A DNA stretch of 64,000 nt from Micavibrio sp. (GCA_028283745.1 JAPWJZ010000008.1:371290-435289); one strand, 5' to 3'; counted from the first letter of the stretch, positions 18,646 to 29,866 are shown. The notes: a model not told the origin generated them from the sequence alone. A program made the numbers and translations.

Positions 18646-21546
18646 ATGTCACAACGCGACGCGCTCAGTTTCCTTTCCGCAGCCAACCCCGACTACATTG
18701 CCGACCTCTACGCGAAATACGCGAAGAACCCCGGCAGCATCGATGCCAGCTGGGCAGACCTTTTCACCAGCCTTGGCGACGAAGCAAAACTGCTGGTGGC
18801 GGAACTGAAGGGCGCAAGCTGGACCCCGAACGCGGATAAACTTTCCGCCGTCCTGTCCTCCGCCCCCGCGAATACCGACGTGATTGCCAAAGCCAAGGGC
18901 GACGGCAAAAAAGACGACAAAAAAGCCGCCCCCGGCGCCGTTGCCGGCGATGCAAAAGCCGCTGTGGCCGATGCCGTGCGTGCGCTGCTGCTCATCCGTT
19001 CCTACCGCGTGCGCGGCCACCTGCTGGCGGACCTCGACCCCCTCGACCTTAGCGAAAAACGCCACCACCCCGACCTCGATCCGCAAACCTACGGTTTCAC
19101 CGAAGCGGATATGGACCGCGAAATTTACCTCGACGGCGCTTTCGGGCAGGAACGCGCAACGCTGCGCCAAATCATCGACATCATGCAGAAAACCTACTGC
19201 AGCACCGTCGGCGTCGAATTCATGCATATTCAGGACCCGGGGCAGCGCGCCTGGCTGCAGGAACGCTTTGAAGGCTCCCTGAACGCAACGCCGTTCAGCA
19301 AGGACGAGAAAAAGCATTTCCTCACCCGCCTGACCGCGGCTGAAGGTTTTGAAAAATTCCTCGATACCAAATTCACCGGCACCAAGCGCTTCGGCCTTGA
19401 AGGCGGCGAGTCCACCATTCCCGCGATCGAGGAAGTCATTCGCCGTGGTGCGGAACTGGGCATTCGCGAAGTCGCGTTCGGCATGGCGCACCGCGGCCGT
19501 CTCAACGTGTTGACCAACGTGCTGTCCAAATCCTTCACCGCCATGTTCTCGGAGTTCCAGGGCACGCCCGCGAAGCCGAACGACGTGCAGGGCTCGGGCG
19601 ACGTGAAATACCACCTCGGCACCTCCAGCGACCGTGATTTTGGCGGCGAAACCGTCCACCTGTCGCTGCTGCCGAACCCGTCGCACCTTGAATTCGTCGA
19701 TCCCGTCGTCGTCGGCAAGGTGCGCGCCAAGCAATCCATCCGCAAGGACCATGAACGCCTTGCCGTCATGCCCATCCTTATTCATGGCGATGCCGCGCTG
19801 TCCGGCCAGGGCATCGTTCCCGAAACGCTGATGATGTCGGAACTGCCGGGCTACCGCGTTGGCGGCACCATGCACGTCGTCATCAACAACCAGATCGGTT
19901 TTACCACTGCGCCGTTGTACTCGCGTTCCGGCAACTACTGCACCGACGTTGCGAAAATGATCCAGTCGCCCATCTTCCACGTGAATGGCGACGACGTTGA
20001 AGCGGTCATGCACGTATCGCGCCTTGCGGTCGAATTCCGCCAGACCTTCAAGAAAGACGTCTTCCTCGACATCGTCTGCTACCGCCGCCATGGCCACAAC
20101 GAGTCGGATGAGCCTGCATTTACGCAGCCGCAGATGTACCATGTCATTAAAGACAAGCCGACCACGCGCACCATTTACGCCGACCGCCTTGTGGCCGAAG
20201 GCAGCCTGAGCCAAGAAGCCGCTGACCAGATTTACAAGGACTTCACCGGCAACCTTGAAAAAGAATTCCAGGCCGCCACCAGCTACAAGCCCAACCGCGC
20301 CGACATGCTGGAAGGCAACTGGACCGGCCTGAAAATCGCCTATGGCGAAGAACGCTCCGGCGAAACGTCCATCACCAACGAACTGGCGCAAAAAATCGGC
20401 AAGGCTATCACAAGCGTGCCGGAAGGTTTTGACCTTAACCCCAAAATCGGCCGCCAGCTGGAAACCAAAAAGAAGATGTTCGAAAGCGGCGAAGGCTTCG
20501 ACTGGGCTACGGCGGAAGCGCTCGCTTTCGGCGCGCTCGCCTGCGAAGGCCACCGCGTGCGCCTGTCCGGCCAGGATTGCGGCCGCGGCACCTTCTCCCA
20601 GCGTCACGCCGCGCTGACCGACCAGACGACCGAATTCCGCTATATTCCGTTGAACGACATCGACCCCGGCCAGGCCAAGTTCGAAGTGCATGACAGCCCC
20701 CTGTCGGAAGCTGCCGTGCTGGGCTTTGAATACGGCTATTCGCAAGCCAACCCCAACGCGCTTGTGTTGTGGGAAGGCCAGTTCGGCGACTTCGTCAACG
20801 GCGCGCAGGTCATCATCGACCAGTTTATCGCGTCCGCCGAAACGAAGTGGCTGCGCATGTCGGGCCTTGTCATGCTGCTGCCGCACGGTTTCGAGGGGCA
20901 GGGGCCTGAACACTCCTCCGGCCGTCTCGAGCGTTTCCTGCAATTGAGCGCAGAGGACAACTGGCAGGTCCTGAACTGCTCCACCCCCGCCAACTATTTC
21001 CACGCGCTGCGCCGCCAGATGCGCCGCGACTTCCGCAAGCCGCTCATCATCATGACGCCGAAATCGCTGCTGCGTCATAAGCTGTGCGTATCCCCGCTGT
21101 CCCACTTCACCGATACCGCGCGCTTCCGCCGCGTCATTGGCGAAACGGCCGAGCTGGCCAAAAAGGTCAAGCGCGTTGTGCTGTGCAGCGGCAAGGTCTA
21201 CTACGACCTGCTGGATGCGCGCGAAAAACGCGGCGTGAAAGACGTTGCGATTGTCCGTCTTGAACAGTTCTACCCGTTCCCCGACAAGCCGCTGGCGGAT
21301 GAGCTGAAGAAATACCCCGACGCCGACATCGTCTGGTGCCAGGAAGAGCCGGAGAACCAGGGTGCCTGGAGCTTCCTCGACCGCCGCATCGAAGGCGTTC
21401 TGCAGGAGCTGAAACACAAAGCGGGCCGCCCGCGCTATGCAGGCCGCCGTGCGGCTGCAGCGCCCGCGACCGGCTCCCTCAAAGTTCACAATGCCGAGCA
21501 GGAAATGCTGCTCAATGAAGCACTCACCATTCTGGAAGGAAAATAA
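18646..21546 (+). CDS. sucA: 2-oxoglutarate dehydrogenase E1 component
   Basis: SucA is the thiamine-diphosphate-dependent decarboxylase of the 2-oxoglutarate dehydrogenase complex. The 966-residue protein has the N-terminal E2-binding segment ([20 protein letters not shown]), an Ala/Lys-rich linker (about residues 80-115), and the E1 domains: [63 protein letters not shown], and the transketolase-like pyrimidine domain with [14 protein letters not shown] and the [20 protein letters not shown] segment. Length is typical. It overlaps no neighbour; sucB starts two bases after its stop. Confidence 0.97.
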   Translation: MSQRDALSFLSAANPDYIADLYAKYAKNPGSIDASWADLFTSLGDEAKLLVAELKGASWTPNADKLSAVLSSAPANTDVIAKAKGDGKKDDKKAAPGAVAGDAKAAVADAVRALLLIRSYRVRGHLLADLDPLDLSEKRHHPDLDPQTYGFTEADMDREIYLDGAFGQERATLRQIIDIMQKTYCSTVGVEFMHIQDPGQRAWLQERFEGSLNATPFSKDEKKHFLTRLTAAEGFEKFLDTKFTGTKRFGLEGGESTIPAIEEVIRRGAELGIREVAFGMAHRGRLNVLTNVLSKSFTAMFSEFQGTPAKPNDVQGSGDVKYHLGTSSDRDFGGETVHLSLLPNPSHLEFVDPVVVGKVRAKQSIRKDHERLAVMPILIHGDAALSGQGIVPETLMMSELPGYRVGGTMHVVINNQIGFTTAPLYSRSGNYCTDVAKMIQSPIFHVNGDDVEAVMHVSRLAVEFRQTFKKDVFLDIVCYRRHGHNESDEPAFTQPQMYHVIKDKPTTRTIYADRLVAEGSLSQEAADQIYKDFTGNLEKEFQAATSYKPNRADMLEGNWTGLKIAYGEERSGETSITNELAQKIGKAITSVPEGFDLNPKIGRQLETKKKMFESGEGFDWATAEALAFGALACEGHRVRLSGQDCGRGTFSQRHAALTDQTTEFRYIPLNDIDPGQAKFEVHDSPLSEAAVLGFEYGYSQANPNALVLWEGQFGDFVNGAQVIIDQFIASAETKWLRMSGLVMLLPHGFEGQGPEHSSGRLERFLQLSAEDNWQVLNCSTPANYFHALRRQMRRDFRKPLIIMTPKSLLRHKLCVSPLSHFTDTARFRRVIGETAELAKKVKRVVLCSGKVYYDLLDAREKRGVKDVAIVRLEQFYPFPDKPLADELKKYPDADIVWCQEEPENQGAWSFLDRRIEGVLQELKHKAGRPRYAGRRAAAAPATGSLKVHNAEQEMLLNEALTILEGK

Positions 21547-21548
21547 TC

Positions 21549-22778
21549 ATGGCTACCGATATCGTCGTCCCCGCGCTTGGCGAATCCGTTCAGGAAGCGA
21601 CCGTTGCAAAATGGCTCAAGAAAATCGGCGACAGCATCGCCGTTGACGAGCCGCTGGTCGAGCTTGAAACCGACAAAGTCACGCTGGAAGTAAACGCCAA
21701 ATCCGCAGGCGTGCTGAAAGAAATTAAAGTGCAGACCGGCAGCAACGTTGCCGTCGGCGCAGTCCTTGGCGTGATTACCGAAGGCGCTGCTGGCGCGAAA
21801 GCCGCAAAAGCTGAGGCGCCTTCGAAAACCGAAGCGCCGAAAGAAGCGCCCAAGGCCGCGCAAGTTGCAGCCAAGCCCACCAGCAACAGCAACGACACCT
21901 TCCTGTCCCCTGCCGTTCGAAAGATCGTCGATGACAAGAACGTTGATACCGCCGGTATCGCCGGCACCGGCAAAGACGGCCGCCTGACGAAGGGCGACGT
22001 GCTGGACGCGCTGAACAAGGCGCCGGCTGCCCCCGCCGCCAAAGCCCCCGCAGCCCCCAGCGGCCCGCGCAACAATGCGGACCGCGAAGAACGCGTGCGT
22101 ATGACCCGTCTGCGCCAGCGCATTGCCGAGCGCCTGAAGGAAGCGCAAAACACCGCTGCCATGTTGACGACCTTCAACGAAGTCGACATGAGCCACGTGA
22201 TGGCGCTGCGCAACCAGTACAAAGACAGCTTTGAAAAGAAACACGGCGTGAAGCTTGGCTTCATGTCCTTCTTCGTCAAGGCCGCCATCCAGGCCCTGAA
22301 GGATTTCCCCGCCGTCAACGCGGAAATTGATGGCCAGGACATCGTCTACAAAAACTATTACGACATCGGCGTTGCGGTTTCGACCCCGACCGGCCTTATT
22401 GTTCCCGTCGTGCGCGATGCGGACCAGAAGGGTTTTGCCAAGATTGAAAAGGAAATTGGCGACCTTGGCCTTCGCGCCCGCGATGGCAAGATCGGCCTTG
22501 AAGACCTTTCCGGCGGCACGTTCACCATCACCAACGGCGGCGTCTTCGGTTCCATGATGTCGACCCCCATCATCAACCCGCCGCAATCCGCCATCCTCGG
22601 CATGCACGCGACGAAAGAACGCCCGGTTGTCGTCAACGGCCAGATCGTCATCCGCCCGATGATGTATCTTGCGCTGTCCTATGATCACCGCGTCATCGAC
22701 GGCAAGGAAGCTGTTTCCTTCCTCGTCCGCGTCAAGGACGCCATCGAAGACCCGCAGCGCCTGCTGCTGGATGTCTAA
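21549..22778 (+). CDS. sucB: Dihydrolipoyl succinyltransferase (E2)
   Basis: SucB is the E2 core of the 2-oxoglutarate dehydrogenase complex and transfers the succinyl group to CoA. Domains in order: one lipoyl domain (residues 1-77, Lys43 in ETDKVTLEV is the lipoylated residue), an Ala/Lys/Pro-rich linker, the peripheral subunit-binding domain (about residues 115-152, LSPAVRKIV), a second linker, and the catalytic acyltransferase domain (about residues 180-409) with His380 and Asp384 in [12 protein letters not shown]. The 409-residue length is normal. A strong terminator follows, so this ends the mdh-suc operon; lpdA is 1.5 kb further on in its own unit. Confidence 0.97.
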   Translation: MATDIVVPALGESVQEATVAKWLKKIGDSIAVDEPLVELETDKVTLEVNAKSAGVLKEIKVQTGSNVAVGAVLGVITEGAAGAKAAKAEAPSKTEAPKEAPKAAQVAAKPTSNSNDTFLSPAVRKIVDDKNVDTAGIAGTGKDGRLTKGDVLDALNKAPAAPAAKAPAAPSGPRNNADREERVRMTRLRQRIAERLKEAQNTAAMLTTFNEVDMSHVMALRNQYKDSFEKKHGVKLGFMSFFVKAAIQALKDFPAVNAEIDGQDIVYKNYYDIGVAVSTPTGLIVPVVRDADQKGFAKIEKEIGDLGLRARDGKIGLEDLSGGTFTITNGGVFGSMMSTPIINPPQSAILGMHATKERPVVVNGQIVIRPMMYLALSYDHRVIDGKEAVSFLVRVKDAIEDPQRLLLDV

Positions 22779-22797
22779 TCGCTGACAGCCTTAATAA

Positions 22798-22831
22798 AAA
22801 AGCCCTGCTGGAAACAGCAGGGCTTTTTTTT
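22798..22831 (+). terminator. Rho-independent terminator of the suc operon
   Basis: AGCCCTGCTG (22801-22810) pairs with CAGCAGGGCT (22815-22824) around a GAAA tetraloop, followed by a run of T. The A-run on the left lets it also act on the reverse strand for the convergent gene ending at 22850. Confidence 0.93.
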
Positions 22832-22849
22832 GTGTCTTGAATGACAGGT

Positions 22850-23824
22850 TTAACCGAACAGGCTGCCGTTGCCGGGTTTTTGCGGCGCGGGTTTGGCGCT
22901 AGCGGCGGGGGTTTCGATAGGCGTGAACTGATGCGCGCCGACGACGTTCCAGCGAAGGTTGAGGAATATGGTTTGCTCCCGCTGCGTTTGCAGGCGGTGC
23001 AGCACGGCCTTTGCCTCGTTGTAGTTCAGTTTCGGTTCGGCGATGATGTGCACGTTTTCGCCGCGCAGCGTCTGCTCGAATTCCTTCGGCACTTCGGCCT
23101 TTTGCAGCAGGATGAGGCGGTTGCCGCCTTCCTTCACGAAGTTCATGGGTGTGCCGCGAATGGCGCCGCGTTCCGATGCCTTGGTGTTCTGCGTCGCGCG
23201 GAATTCTATCAGGCGCGGGAATTCGGTGATTTCGGTATTGGGCTTGCTGTGGTCGACAGACTTATACATTTTGTTCAGCAGGTTGCGGAACTTGTCGCGG
23301 CTGTCGATGATGAACTCGCCAATCGGCATGGTCTTGCCCTTATAGTTGACAACCGTTTTGGCGAGGCCGGCAGCACCGCCCTTTTCCTCGATGACGTTTT
23401 TAAGGTGCAGCAGGTCTTCAACGCTTTTCACCGGCGCGGTGACATAGTCGGATTTTTCCGCCGTGCTGGCCTGGCCGATAATGTCGGCGGGCAGGGCGGC
23501 GGTATTGAACGATTCAGACAGGCGCATGTTGAGGTTGAGGACGATAGTCTTGCCCTCCCTCAACCCGGCCTCGATGCTTTTTTGCTGCTTTGCCATGATA
23601 GCGAAGTCTTCATGCGCGGTGCAGGTGGCAATATGGTCGCTGACGGATTTTGAAACGAACGACGCGCTGCGCACGGCGGCGGCGCCGTGGGTCAGCGACT
23701 CTTTGCGGAAGGTCATGGGGGCAGCGCATTCGGGGTCGGCGCAGCAAAGCTGCGTGCCGTGAGATGCCTTGTTATATTGATGGGCGAGAACGACCTGGCC
23801 GTCCTGCAAGCGCGCTTTTTTCAT
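22850..23824 (-). CDS. Protein with CoiA-like N-terminal zinc-finger region
   Basis: A 324-residue protein of uncertain function. The N-terminal 70 residues follow the pattern of competence protein CoiA and related nucleases: a short first strand (ARLQDGQVVLAHQY), a CCADPEC pair followed by APMTFR, and a distal HIATC-x-H, suggesting a zinc site. The middle part (about residues 90-250) is mixed alpha/beta and unrecognised; the tail is Pro/Ala-rich and ends in NGSLFG. The CoiA nuclease motif is not evident, so a role in DNA uptake is not claimed. The ATG at 23824 follows AGGAAGG. It stands alone, convergent with sucB and divergent from the candidate sRNA and lpdA. Confidence 0.6.
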   Translation of the reverse strand: MKKARLQDGQVVLAHQYNKASHGTQLCCADPECAAPMTFRKESLTHGAAAVRSASFVSKSVSDHIATCTAHEDFAIMAKQQKSIEAGLREGKTIVLNLNMRLSESFNTAALPADIIGQASTAEKSDYVTAPVKSVEDLLHLKNVIEEKGGAAGLAKTVVNYKGKTMPIGEFIIDSRDKFRNLLNKMYKSVDHSKPNTEITEFPRLIEFRATQNTKASERGAIRGTPMNFVKEGGNRLILLQKAEVPKEFEQTLRGENVHIIAEPKLNYNEAKAVLHRLQTQREQTIFLNLRWNVVGAHQFTPIETPAASAKPAPQKPGNGSLFG

Positions 23825-23930
23825 AGGGCCTTCCTGAGTAGAAATGCGTAGTGCGTGAAGGCGTTACCATAACTTAAGTAAAATAGCACAGCAAGCGTAA
23901 ATTATTTGTATAAGTGCCAGTTCCGTGTCT

Positions 23931-24036
23931 TCTCCCGGCTGCTTTTGCAGTCTCGGTCAGAAGCGCTTTATCCGTTATTTTTCAGCTTCTTAAGAATTTG
24001 AGGGGACCGGGGTTACGGGCCCAGTCCCCTCTTTCT
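23931..24036 (+). ncRNA. Candidate small RNA or leader upstream of lpdA
   Basis: In the 420-base gap before lpdA there is no supported gene, but three consecutive stems can form: CCGGCTGC (23935-23942) with GCAGTCTCGG (23947-23956, two unpaired bases), GAAGC (23960-23964) with GCTTC (about 23988-23992), and GAGGGGAC (24000-24007) with GTCCCCTC (24024-24031) followed by TTTCTT. The last is a credible intrinsic terminator about 210 bases before lpdA. A short terminated transcript or an attenuated leader is likely. No known family is recognised and the 5' end is a guess. Confidence 0.45.
24000..24036 (+). terminator. Probable intrinsic terminator
   Basis: An 8-base perfect stem GAGGGGAC/GTCCCCTC with a GC-rich 16-base loop, followed by TTTCTT. 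It lies between a reverse-strand gene start and lpdA, so it would end a short forward transcript. Confidence 0.7.
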
Positions 24037-24244
24037 TACACCCTCTATAAGAAACTCTTCAACAACACGGAGATAGAATTTGTCGAAGACTCCTGAATAT
24101 CAAAACAGCAGATTCGGGTCAAATCTTTTTTGAAATTATTTTCGCGCTATATAACGCGCGGCCACAGAAAAATCGACAAATCGCTCGATAAATCAACGCC
24201 TTTACGATAAATTCGGGGCACGAAACACGAAGGAAAAAATGATC

Positions 24245-25651
24245 ATGGCAAATGCACAATACGATGTGGTGGTAATCGGCTCCGGTCCTGGCGGCTATGT
24301 TTGCGCGATTCGCGCGGCGCAACTGGGCCTGAAGGTCGCTTGCGTTGAAAAAGACAATACGCTGGGCGGCACCTGCCTTAATGTCGGCTGCATTCCTTCC
24401 AAGGCGCTGCTCAGCGTCTCCGAAAAATATGCGCATGCATCGCATGACTTCGCCAGCCTCGGCATCGATGTCGGCACGCCGAAGCTTGATCTTAAAAAGA
24501 CCATGGCGTTTAAAGACAAAGTCGTCGCCGCCAATACCAACGGCATCACGTTCCTGTTCAAGAAAAACAAAGTCGATCATATCATCGGCACCGGCACCAT
24601 TATGGGCGCGGGTGCGGTGGATGTCGTGGGTAAAGACGGTAAAAAATCCATCACCGCCCGCGCTATCGTCATCGCCACGGGCTCTGAAAGCACGCCGCTG
24701 AACGGCGTGACGGTGGATGAAAAACAAGTCGTCACTTCCACCGGCGCGCTCGCGCTGGATAAAGTGCCGGCAACGCTTGCCGTTATCGGCGGCGGCGTCA
24801 TTGGCCTTGAAATGGGCACTGTCTGGCAGCGCCTTGGCACCAAAGTCACGGTCATCGAGTTCATGGACCGCATCCTGCCGGGCTCCGATCTTGAAATCTC
24901 GAAAGAGATGAAAAAAATCATGACCAAGCAGGGCATGGAATTCAAGCTTTCCACCAAAGTCACCGGTTCCACCGCCGCCAAGGGCAAGGTCACGCTGAGC
25001 CTTGAAGCCGCTGCCGGCGGCAGCCCTGAAAAGCTGGAAGTTGAAACCGTGCTGCTCGCCATTGGCCGCCGTCCCTATACGCAAGGCCTTGGCCTTGAAA
25101 AAGCGGGCGTGAAGCTGGACAACCGCGGCCGCGTTGAAATTGACGACCACTTCCAGACCAGCGTCCCCGGCATCTATGCCATCGGCGACGTTGTGCGCGG
25201 CGCTATGCTGGCGCATAAAGCGGAAGATGAAGGCCTTGTCTGCGCAGAAATCATCGCGGGCCAGTCCGGCCACATCAACTACGATGCGATTCCGGGCGTT
25301 GTGTACACCTTCCCCGAAGTTGCCAGCGTCGGCAAAACCGAGGAACAGCTGAAGGAAGCCGGTATTGAATACAAATCCGGCAAGTTCCCCTTCATGGCTA
25401 ACGGCCGCGCCCGCGCCATGAACGCGACAGACGGTTTCGTGAAAATCCTCGCGGATGCCAAAACCGACCGTGTTCTTGGCTGCCACATCATCGGCGCCGA
25501 AGCCGGCACGCTGATCGCCGAAATCGCCCTCGCGATGGAATTTGGCGGCTCGTCCGAAGATATCGCCCGCACCTGCCACGCACACCCCACCCTCAACGAA
25601 GTGGTGAAGGAAGCGGCGCTGGCGGTTGAAGGTCGCGCCATCCACATCTGA
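24245..25651 (+). CDS. lpdA: Dihydrolipoamide dehydrogenase (E3)
   Basis: Lpd reoxidises dihydrolipoyl groups of 2-oxo-acid dehydrogenase complexes, using FAD and NAD. The 468-residue protein has the FAD-binding VIGSGPGGYVCAIRAAQLG segment near the N-terminus, the redox-active disulfide in GGTCLNVGCIPSKALL (Cys44 and Cys49), a second dinucleotide motif VIGGGVIGLEMG, ATGSES, the GIYAIGDVV segment for FAD, and the C-terminal HAHPTLNE containing the catalytic His. Two start codons are possible, ATG 24239 and ATG 24245; the second has better spacing from AGGA and gives the usual N-terminus. It probably serves SucAB. hutU begins 50 bases downstream. Confidence 0.96.
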   Translation: MANAQYDVVVIGSGPGGYVCAIRAAQLGLKVACVEKDNTLGGTCLNVGCIPSKALLSVSEKYAHASHDFASLGIDVGTPKLDLKKTMAFKDKVVAANTNGITFLFKKNKVDHIIGTGTIMGAGAVDVVGKDGKKSITARAIVIATGSESTPLNGVTVDEKQVVTSTGALALDKVPATLAVIGGGVIGLEMGTVWQRLGTKVTVIEFMDRILPGSDLEISKEMKKIMTKQGMEFKLSTKVTGSTAAKGKVTLSLEAAAGGSPEKLEVETVLLAIGRRPYTQGLGLEKAGVKLDNRGRVEIDDHFQTSVPGIYAIGDVVRGAMLAHKAEDEGLVCAEIIAGQSGHINYDAIPGVVYTFPEVASVGKTEEQLKEAGIEYKSGKFPFMANGRARAMNATDGFVKILADAKTDRVLGCHIIGAEAGTLIAEIALAMEFGGSSEDIARTCHAHPTLNEVVKEAALAVEGRAIHI

Positions 25652-25701
25652 CGAACGCCTGACGGACTTTTGCAAGGATACCTAATAACCGGAGCATCGC
25701 C

Positions 25702-27393
25702 ATGACAGCACAGCCTGCCGCCGCCGCCAACAAACGCATCATCCGCGCCGCGCGGGGAAGCAAGCTGACAGCGAAATCATGGCTCACGGAAGCGCCGCTC
25801 CGCATGCTCATGAACAACCTTGACCCCGATGTTGCCGAAAACCCCGATGAACTGGTGGTGTACGGCGGCATTGGCAAGGCGGCGCGCAACTGGGCCTGCT
25901 TTGACAAAATCGTTGAAAGCCTGACAGCCCTGAACAGCGATGAAACATTGCTTATCCAGTCCGGCAAGCCGGTCGGCGTATTTAAAACCCATGCAAATGC
26001 GCCGCGCGTGCTGCTGGCGAACTCTAACCTCGTGCCTGAATGGGCAACGTGGAAGCACTTCCGCGAGCTGGATGCCAAGGGCCTGATGATGTACGGCCAA
26101 ATGACCGCGGGTTCGTGGATTTACATTGGCACCCAAGGCATTGTGCAGGGCACGTACGAGACGTTCGTTGAAGTCGGCCGCCAGCATTACGACGGCAGCC
26201 TGAAGGGCAAATGGATTTTAACGGGCGGCCTTGGTGGCATGGGCGGCGCGCAGCCGCTGGCGGCGACCATGGCCGGCGCGTCGCTCCTCGGTGTTGAATG
26301 CCAGGCCAGCCGTATCGAGCGCCGTATTGCCAGCCGTTATCTGGATAAAAAAGCCAATACCATTGAAGAAGCAATTGCCATGATTGAAGCGGCGCATGCG
26401 AAGGGCGAGGCTGTTTCCGTCGGGCTGCTCGGCAATGCCGCCGAAATTTTCCCGAGGCTTGTCGAGATGGCTAAAGCCGACAAACGCTTCCGCCCTGACG
26501 TTGTGACCGACCAGACCTCCGCGCACGACCCGCTCAACGGCTACCTGCCCGCCGGCTGGACATGGGAGCAGGCAGAGAAGAAACGCCACAGCGTGCCGAA
26601 CAACGTGGTGGATGCCGCGAAAAAATCGATGGCCGTGCATGTGCGCGCAATGCTTGATTTCCACCACATGGGCGTGCCCACGCTGGACTACGGCAACAAC
26701 ATCCGCCAAATGGCGAAGGAAGCGGGCGTCGATAACGCCTTCGACTTCCCCGGCTTCGTGCCCGCTTATATCCGCCCGCTATTCTGCCGTGGCATTGGCC
26801 CGTTCCGCTGGGCGGCGCTATCCGGCGACCCACAGGATATTTTTAAAACCGACGCGCGCGTGAAAGAGCTGCTGCCGGATAATAAGCACCTGCACAACTG
26901 GCTCGACATGGCGCAAAAACGCATCCAGTTTCAGGGGCTGCCCGCGCGTATTTGCTGGGTTGGCCTCGGCGACCGCGCCAAGCTGGGCCTTGCGCTGAAC
27001 GAAATGGTGGCCAGCGGCGAAGTTTCCGCCCCCATCGTTATCGGCCGCGACCACCTTGATAGCGGCTCCGTCGCCAGCCCCAACCGCGAAACCGAAGGCA
27101 TGAAGGATGGCTCCGACGCTGTTTCCGACTGGCCGTTGTTGAATGCCTTGCTGAACACCGCCAGCGGCGCCACCTGGGTGTCGCTGCACCATGGCGGCGG
27201 CGTCGGCATGGGCTTTTCGCAGCACGCCGGCATGGTCGTAGTGGCGGATGGTACGGCAGAGGCGGCGGAGCGCATTGCCCGCGTCCTCACCAACGACCCC
27301 GCGACCGGCGTTATGCGCCATGCGGATGCCGGGTATGACGATGCGGTGGATTGCGCCCGTGAAAAAGGCCTGAACTTGCCGATGATCGGATAA
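25702..27393 (+). CDS. hutU: Urocanate hydratase
   Basis: Urocanase adds water to urocanate, giving 4-imidazolone-5-propionate, the second step of histidine breakdown; it uses NAD as an electrophilic cofactor. The 563-residue protein has the family landmarks: [17 protein letters not shown] near residues 46-62, [24 protein letters not shown] with the Tyr-Gln rich block around 132-155, the [13 protein letters not shown] nucleotide-binding loop, [13 protein letters not shown] with the DQTSAHD signature, and the C-terminal [15 protein letters not shown] motif. The first hut gene of the cluster, it lies 50 bases after lpdA, so read-through from lpdA is possible. ACCGGAGCATCGCC precedes the ATG. 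Confidence 0.97.
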   Translation: MTAQPAAAANKRIIRAARGSKLTAKSWLTEAPLRMLMNNLDPDVAENPDELVVYGGIGKAARNWACFDKIVESLTALNSDETLLIQSGKPVGVFKTHANAPRVLLANSNLVPEWATWKHFRELDAKGLMMYGQMTAGSWIYIGTQGIVQGTYETFVEVGRQHYDGSLKGKWILTGGLGGMGGAQPLAATMAGASLLGVECQASRIERRIASRYLDKKANTIEEAIAMIEAAHAKGEAVSVGLLGNAAEIFPRLVEMAKADKRFRPDVVTDQTSAHDPLNGYLPAGWTWEQAEKKRHSVPNNVVDAAKKSMAVHVRAMLDFHHMGVPTLDYGNNIRQMAKEAGVDNAFDFPGFVPAYIRPLFCRGIGPFRWAALSGDPQDIFKTDARVKELLPDNKHLHNWLDMAQKRIQFQGLPARICWVGLGDRAKLGLALNEMVASGEVSAPIVIGRDHLDSGSVASPNRETEGMKDGSDAVSDWPLLNALLNTASGATWVSLHHGGGVGMGFSQHAGMVVVADGTAEAAERIARVLTNDPATGVMRHADAGYDDAVDCAREKGLNLPMIG

Positions 27394-27513
27394 GTTCTTT
27401 TCTGTTGCGTTGCAGCAGGTCCCCGCAGGCTGTCCAACGGCAGGCTCTTGTGCAAAAATGCGCCGCCCATTACCTTAGGGGCAAATCACGCTTCGCAGCA
27501 GAAAGTATGCACG

Positions 27514-29058
27514 ATGAAAGGCTTTATCCTTAAACCCGGTCAATTGACGCTTGCAACGCTGCGCACGCTGGTAAAGCACCACGTGCCGATGAAGCTGGAA
27601 GTGGCGGCTTACAAGAAAATTGACGCGTCAAAGCAGCTGGTGGATGACATTATCGCCAAGGGCGATGCGGTTTACAGCATCAATACCGGCTTCGGCGCGC
27701 TGGCGAAAATAAAAATTCCGCCGCAGCAATTCGGGCAGCTGCAACGCAATATCGTTCTGTCGCACGCAACAGGCGTCGGTAAATTCCTGGAAGACGATAT
27801 TGTCCGGCTTATTCTCGTCCTTAAAATCAACGCGCTGGCGCAGGGCTATTCCGGCATGCGGCGCGAGGTGCTGGATTTCCTGCTGGATATGTACAACCAC
27901 GAAATCTATCCCTGCATTCCTGAAAAAGGGTCCGTCGGCGCGTCGGGTGACCTGGCGCCGCTGGCGCATCTCAGCATGCCGCTGCTGGGGCTCGGGCAGG
28001 TCCGCATTAAGGGCGAACTGTTTGAAACCCGCGATATTTTGAAAAAATACAAGCTGAAGCCGCTTGAGCTGCAGCCGAAGGAAGGCCTTGCGCTGTTGAA
28101 TGGCACGCAGGTTACCACCGCGCTTCCCCTCCGCGGCTTGTTCCGCGCGGAGGATTGTTACGCCGCCGCCGTCGTTGCGGGCATGCTGACGGTCGATGCC
28201 GCCAAGGGCAGCACCACGCCGTTTGACGCCGATATTCAAAAAGCGCGCGGCCAGCACGGGCAGATGGCTGTTGCCAAAATCTACCTCAACCTCATCAAGG
28301 GCAGCGCCATTCGGGAATCCCACCGTAATGGCGACCATGACCCGAAGGTGCAGGACCCGTACTGCATCCGCTGCATGCCGCAGGTGATGGGCGCGTGCCT
28401 TGACCATATCCGCTTCGCGGCCGATATTTTCCTGCGCGAATCAAACGCCGTTACCGATAACCCGCTGGTGATGCTGGAAACCGGTGAAATAAAATCAGGC
28501 GGCAACTTCCATGCCGAACCCGTCGCCATGGCGGCAGATACGCTGGCGCTGGCCATTGCCGAAATCGGCAGCATGAGCGAGCGGCGCATTGCCATGCTGA
28601 TCGACAGCAAAATTTCAGGCCTGCCGCCGTTTCTGGTGAAGGACGCGGGGGTTAATTCCGGCTTCATGATCGCGCATGTTACCGCCGCTGCACTTGCGTC
28701 CGAAAATAAATCGCTGGCGCATCCGGCCTCGGTCGATAGCATTCCGACATCCGCCAACCAGGAAGACCACGTGAGCATGGGCACCTATGCCGCGCGGCGC
28801 TTGAATGACATGGGCTCCAATACCGCGACCATCGTCGGCATTGAATTGCTGGCGGCAACGCAAGGGGTGGATTTCCACCGGCCGCTAAAAACCTCGAAAT
28901 CGCTGCAGGGCGCCATGGCGCTGCTGCGCCGCGAAGTGGGGCATTACGAGGAAGATCATTACTTCGCGCCCGACATACGCATTGCCACGCGCCTTGTGGA
29001 GGCTGGCATGTTCCTGCCCTTCGTCGGGCGTACGTTATTACCCTCTCTCCATATGTGA
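27514..29058 (+). CDS. hutH: Histidine ammonia-lyase
   Basis: Histidase eliminates ammonia from L-histidine to give urocanate, the first step of the pathway. The 514-residue protein has the [13 protein letters not shown] signature; residues Ala143-Ser144-Gly145 cyclise to the MIO electrophile. NTGFGALA near residue 54 and the C-terminal block [11 protein letters not shown] are also typical. The start at ATG 27514 (MKGFILKPG) is preferred over an upstream in-frame ATG at 27448 because the added residues are not conserved and there is a modest GAAAG before it. It lies 120 bases after hutU and three bases before hutG. Confidence 0.97.
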   Translation: MKGFILKPGQLTLATLRTLVKHHVPMKLEVAAYKKIDASKQLVDDIIAKGDAVYSINTGFGALAKIKIPPQQFGQLQRNIVLSHATGVGKFLEDDIVRLILVLKINALAQGYSGMRREVLDFLLDMYNHEIYPCIPEKGSVGASGDLAPLAHLSMPLLGLGQVRIKGELFETRDILKKYKLKPLELQPKEGLALLNGTQVTTALPLRGLFRAEDCYAAAVVAGMLTVDAAKGSTTPFDADIQKARGQHGQMAVAKIYLNLIKGSAIRESHRNGDHDPKVQDPYCIRCMPQVMGACLDHIRFAADIFLRESNAVTDNPLVMLETGEIKSGGNFHAEPVAMAADTLALAIAEIGSMSERRIAMLIDSKISGLPPFLVKDAGVNSGFMIAHVTAAALASENKSLAHPASVDSIPTSANQEDHVSMGTYAARRLNDMGSNTATIVGIELLAATQGVDFHRPLKTSKSLQGAMALLRREVGHYEEDHYFAPDIRIATRLVEAGMFLPFVGRTLLPSLHM

Positions 29059-29061
29059 CCC

Positions 29062-29862
29062 ATGCAAAGACGCCGCCTTATTCAGGGCAAAACGCCCCTT
29101 CTTATCAGCATCCCCCACATGGGCACCTTCTTGCCGCCGGATGTGAAGCGCCGCATGACGCCCGCCGCGCTAGCCCTGCCGGATACAGACTGGCACGTGG
29201 ATAAACTTTACTGGTTTGCCGAAAGCATGGGCGTAAGCCTGCTCATGGCCACGCATTCGCGCTACGTCGTTGACCTCAACCGCCCGATGGACGATGGGCA
29301 CCTTTACCCGGGCCAGGTTAAAACCGGCCTTTGCCCGCTTGAGACGTTTGATGGCGAACCGCTGTATGTTGAAGGCGAGGAACCGGAGGAGATTGAAAAG
29401 GTCAACCGCGTTGCGTCCTACTGGCAACCCTACCATGAATCGCTGGAAGAAGAACTAAAGCGGCTGAAGGAAACCTACGGCTACGCCATACTGTACGATG
29501 CCCATTCAATCCGTACCCAGGTGCCGCGCCTGTTTGACGGCAAATTGTGGGATTTAAACCTTGGCACCGCGCATGATACCAGCTGTGATCCCGCCATGGC
29601 GCAGGCGGCGCTGGCGGCGGCGTCAAGCGGCGCATATTCCGCCGTGTTGAATGGCCGCTTCGTTGGCGGCCATATCACCCGCAACTACGGCCAGCCCGCG
29701 CATGACATTCATGCCATCCAAATCGAGCTGACATGGGGAAATTACATGGACGAAGATGCGCCTTATTCATACCGCCCCGACAAGGCCGAAAAACTGCAGG
29801 TACAGCTGAAGCAGGTGATTGAAGCCTTGCTGGCCTGGGGCAGGGGCCGCTACGGGCGTTAA
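29062..29862 (+). CDS. hutG: N-formylglutamate deformylase
   Basis: HutG hydrolyses N-formylglutamate to glutamate and formate, the last step of the five-step histidine route. The 266-residue protein belongs to the N-formylglutamate amidohydrolase family: ISIPHMGTFLPPDV near residue 14 and YDAHSIRTQVP near residue 144 supply the zinc ligands, and IEKVNRVASYWQPYHE is conserved. It starts three bases after hutH, so the two are translationally coupled. This enzyme fits with HutF, which produces formylglutamate rather than direct formamide release. Confidence 0.93.
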   Translation: MQRRRLIQGKTPLLISIPHMGTFLPPDVKRRMTPAALALPDTDWHVDKLYWFAESMGVSLLMATHSRYVVDLNRPMDDGHLYPGQVKTGLCPLETFDGEPLYVEGEEPEEIEKVNRVASYWQPYHESLEEELKRLKETYGYAILYDAHSIRTQVPRLFDGKLWDLNLGTAHDTSCDPAMAQAALAAASSGAYSAVLNGRFVGGHITRNYGQPAHDIHAIQIELTWGNYMDEDAPYSYRPDKAEKLQVQLKQVIEALLAWGRGRYGR

Positions 29863-29866
29863 GCAA

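Noticed and set aside
18649..21489. 946-codon open frame on the strand opposite sucA
   Set aside because: It is a shadow of sucA caused by high-GC codon use; no ribosome binding site or conserved motif, while sucA has every E1 signature.
23914..24096. 60-codon frame before lpdA
   Set aside because: It overlaps the stems and terminator of the candidate RNA and has no ribosome binding site.
24119..25675. 518-codon open frame opposite lpdA
   Set aside because: Shadow of lpdA; the product is a His/Gly/Asp/Arg mix with no domain, and lpdA is unambiguous.
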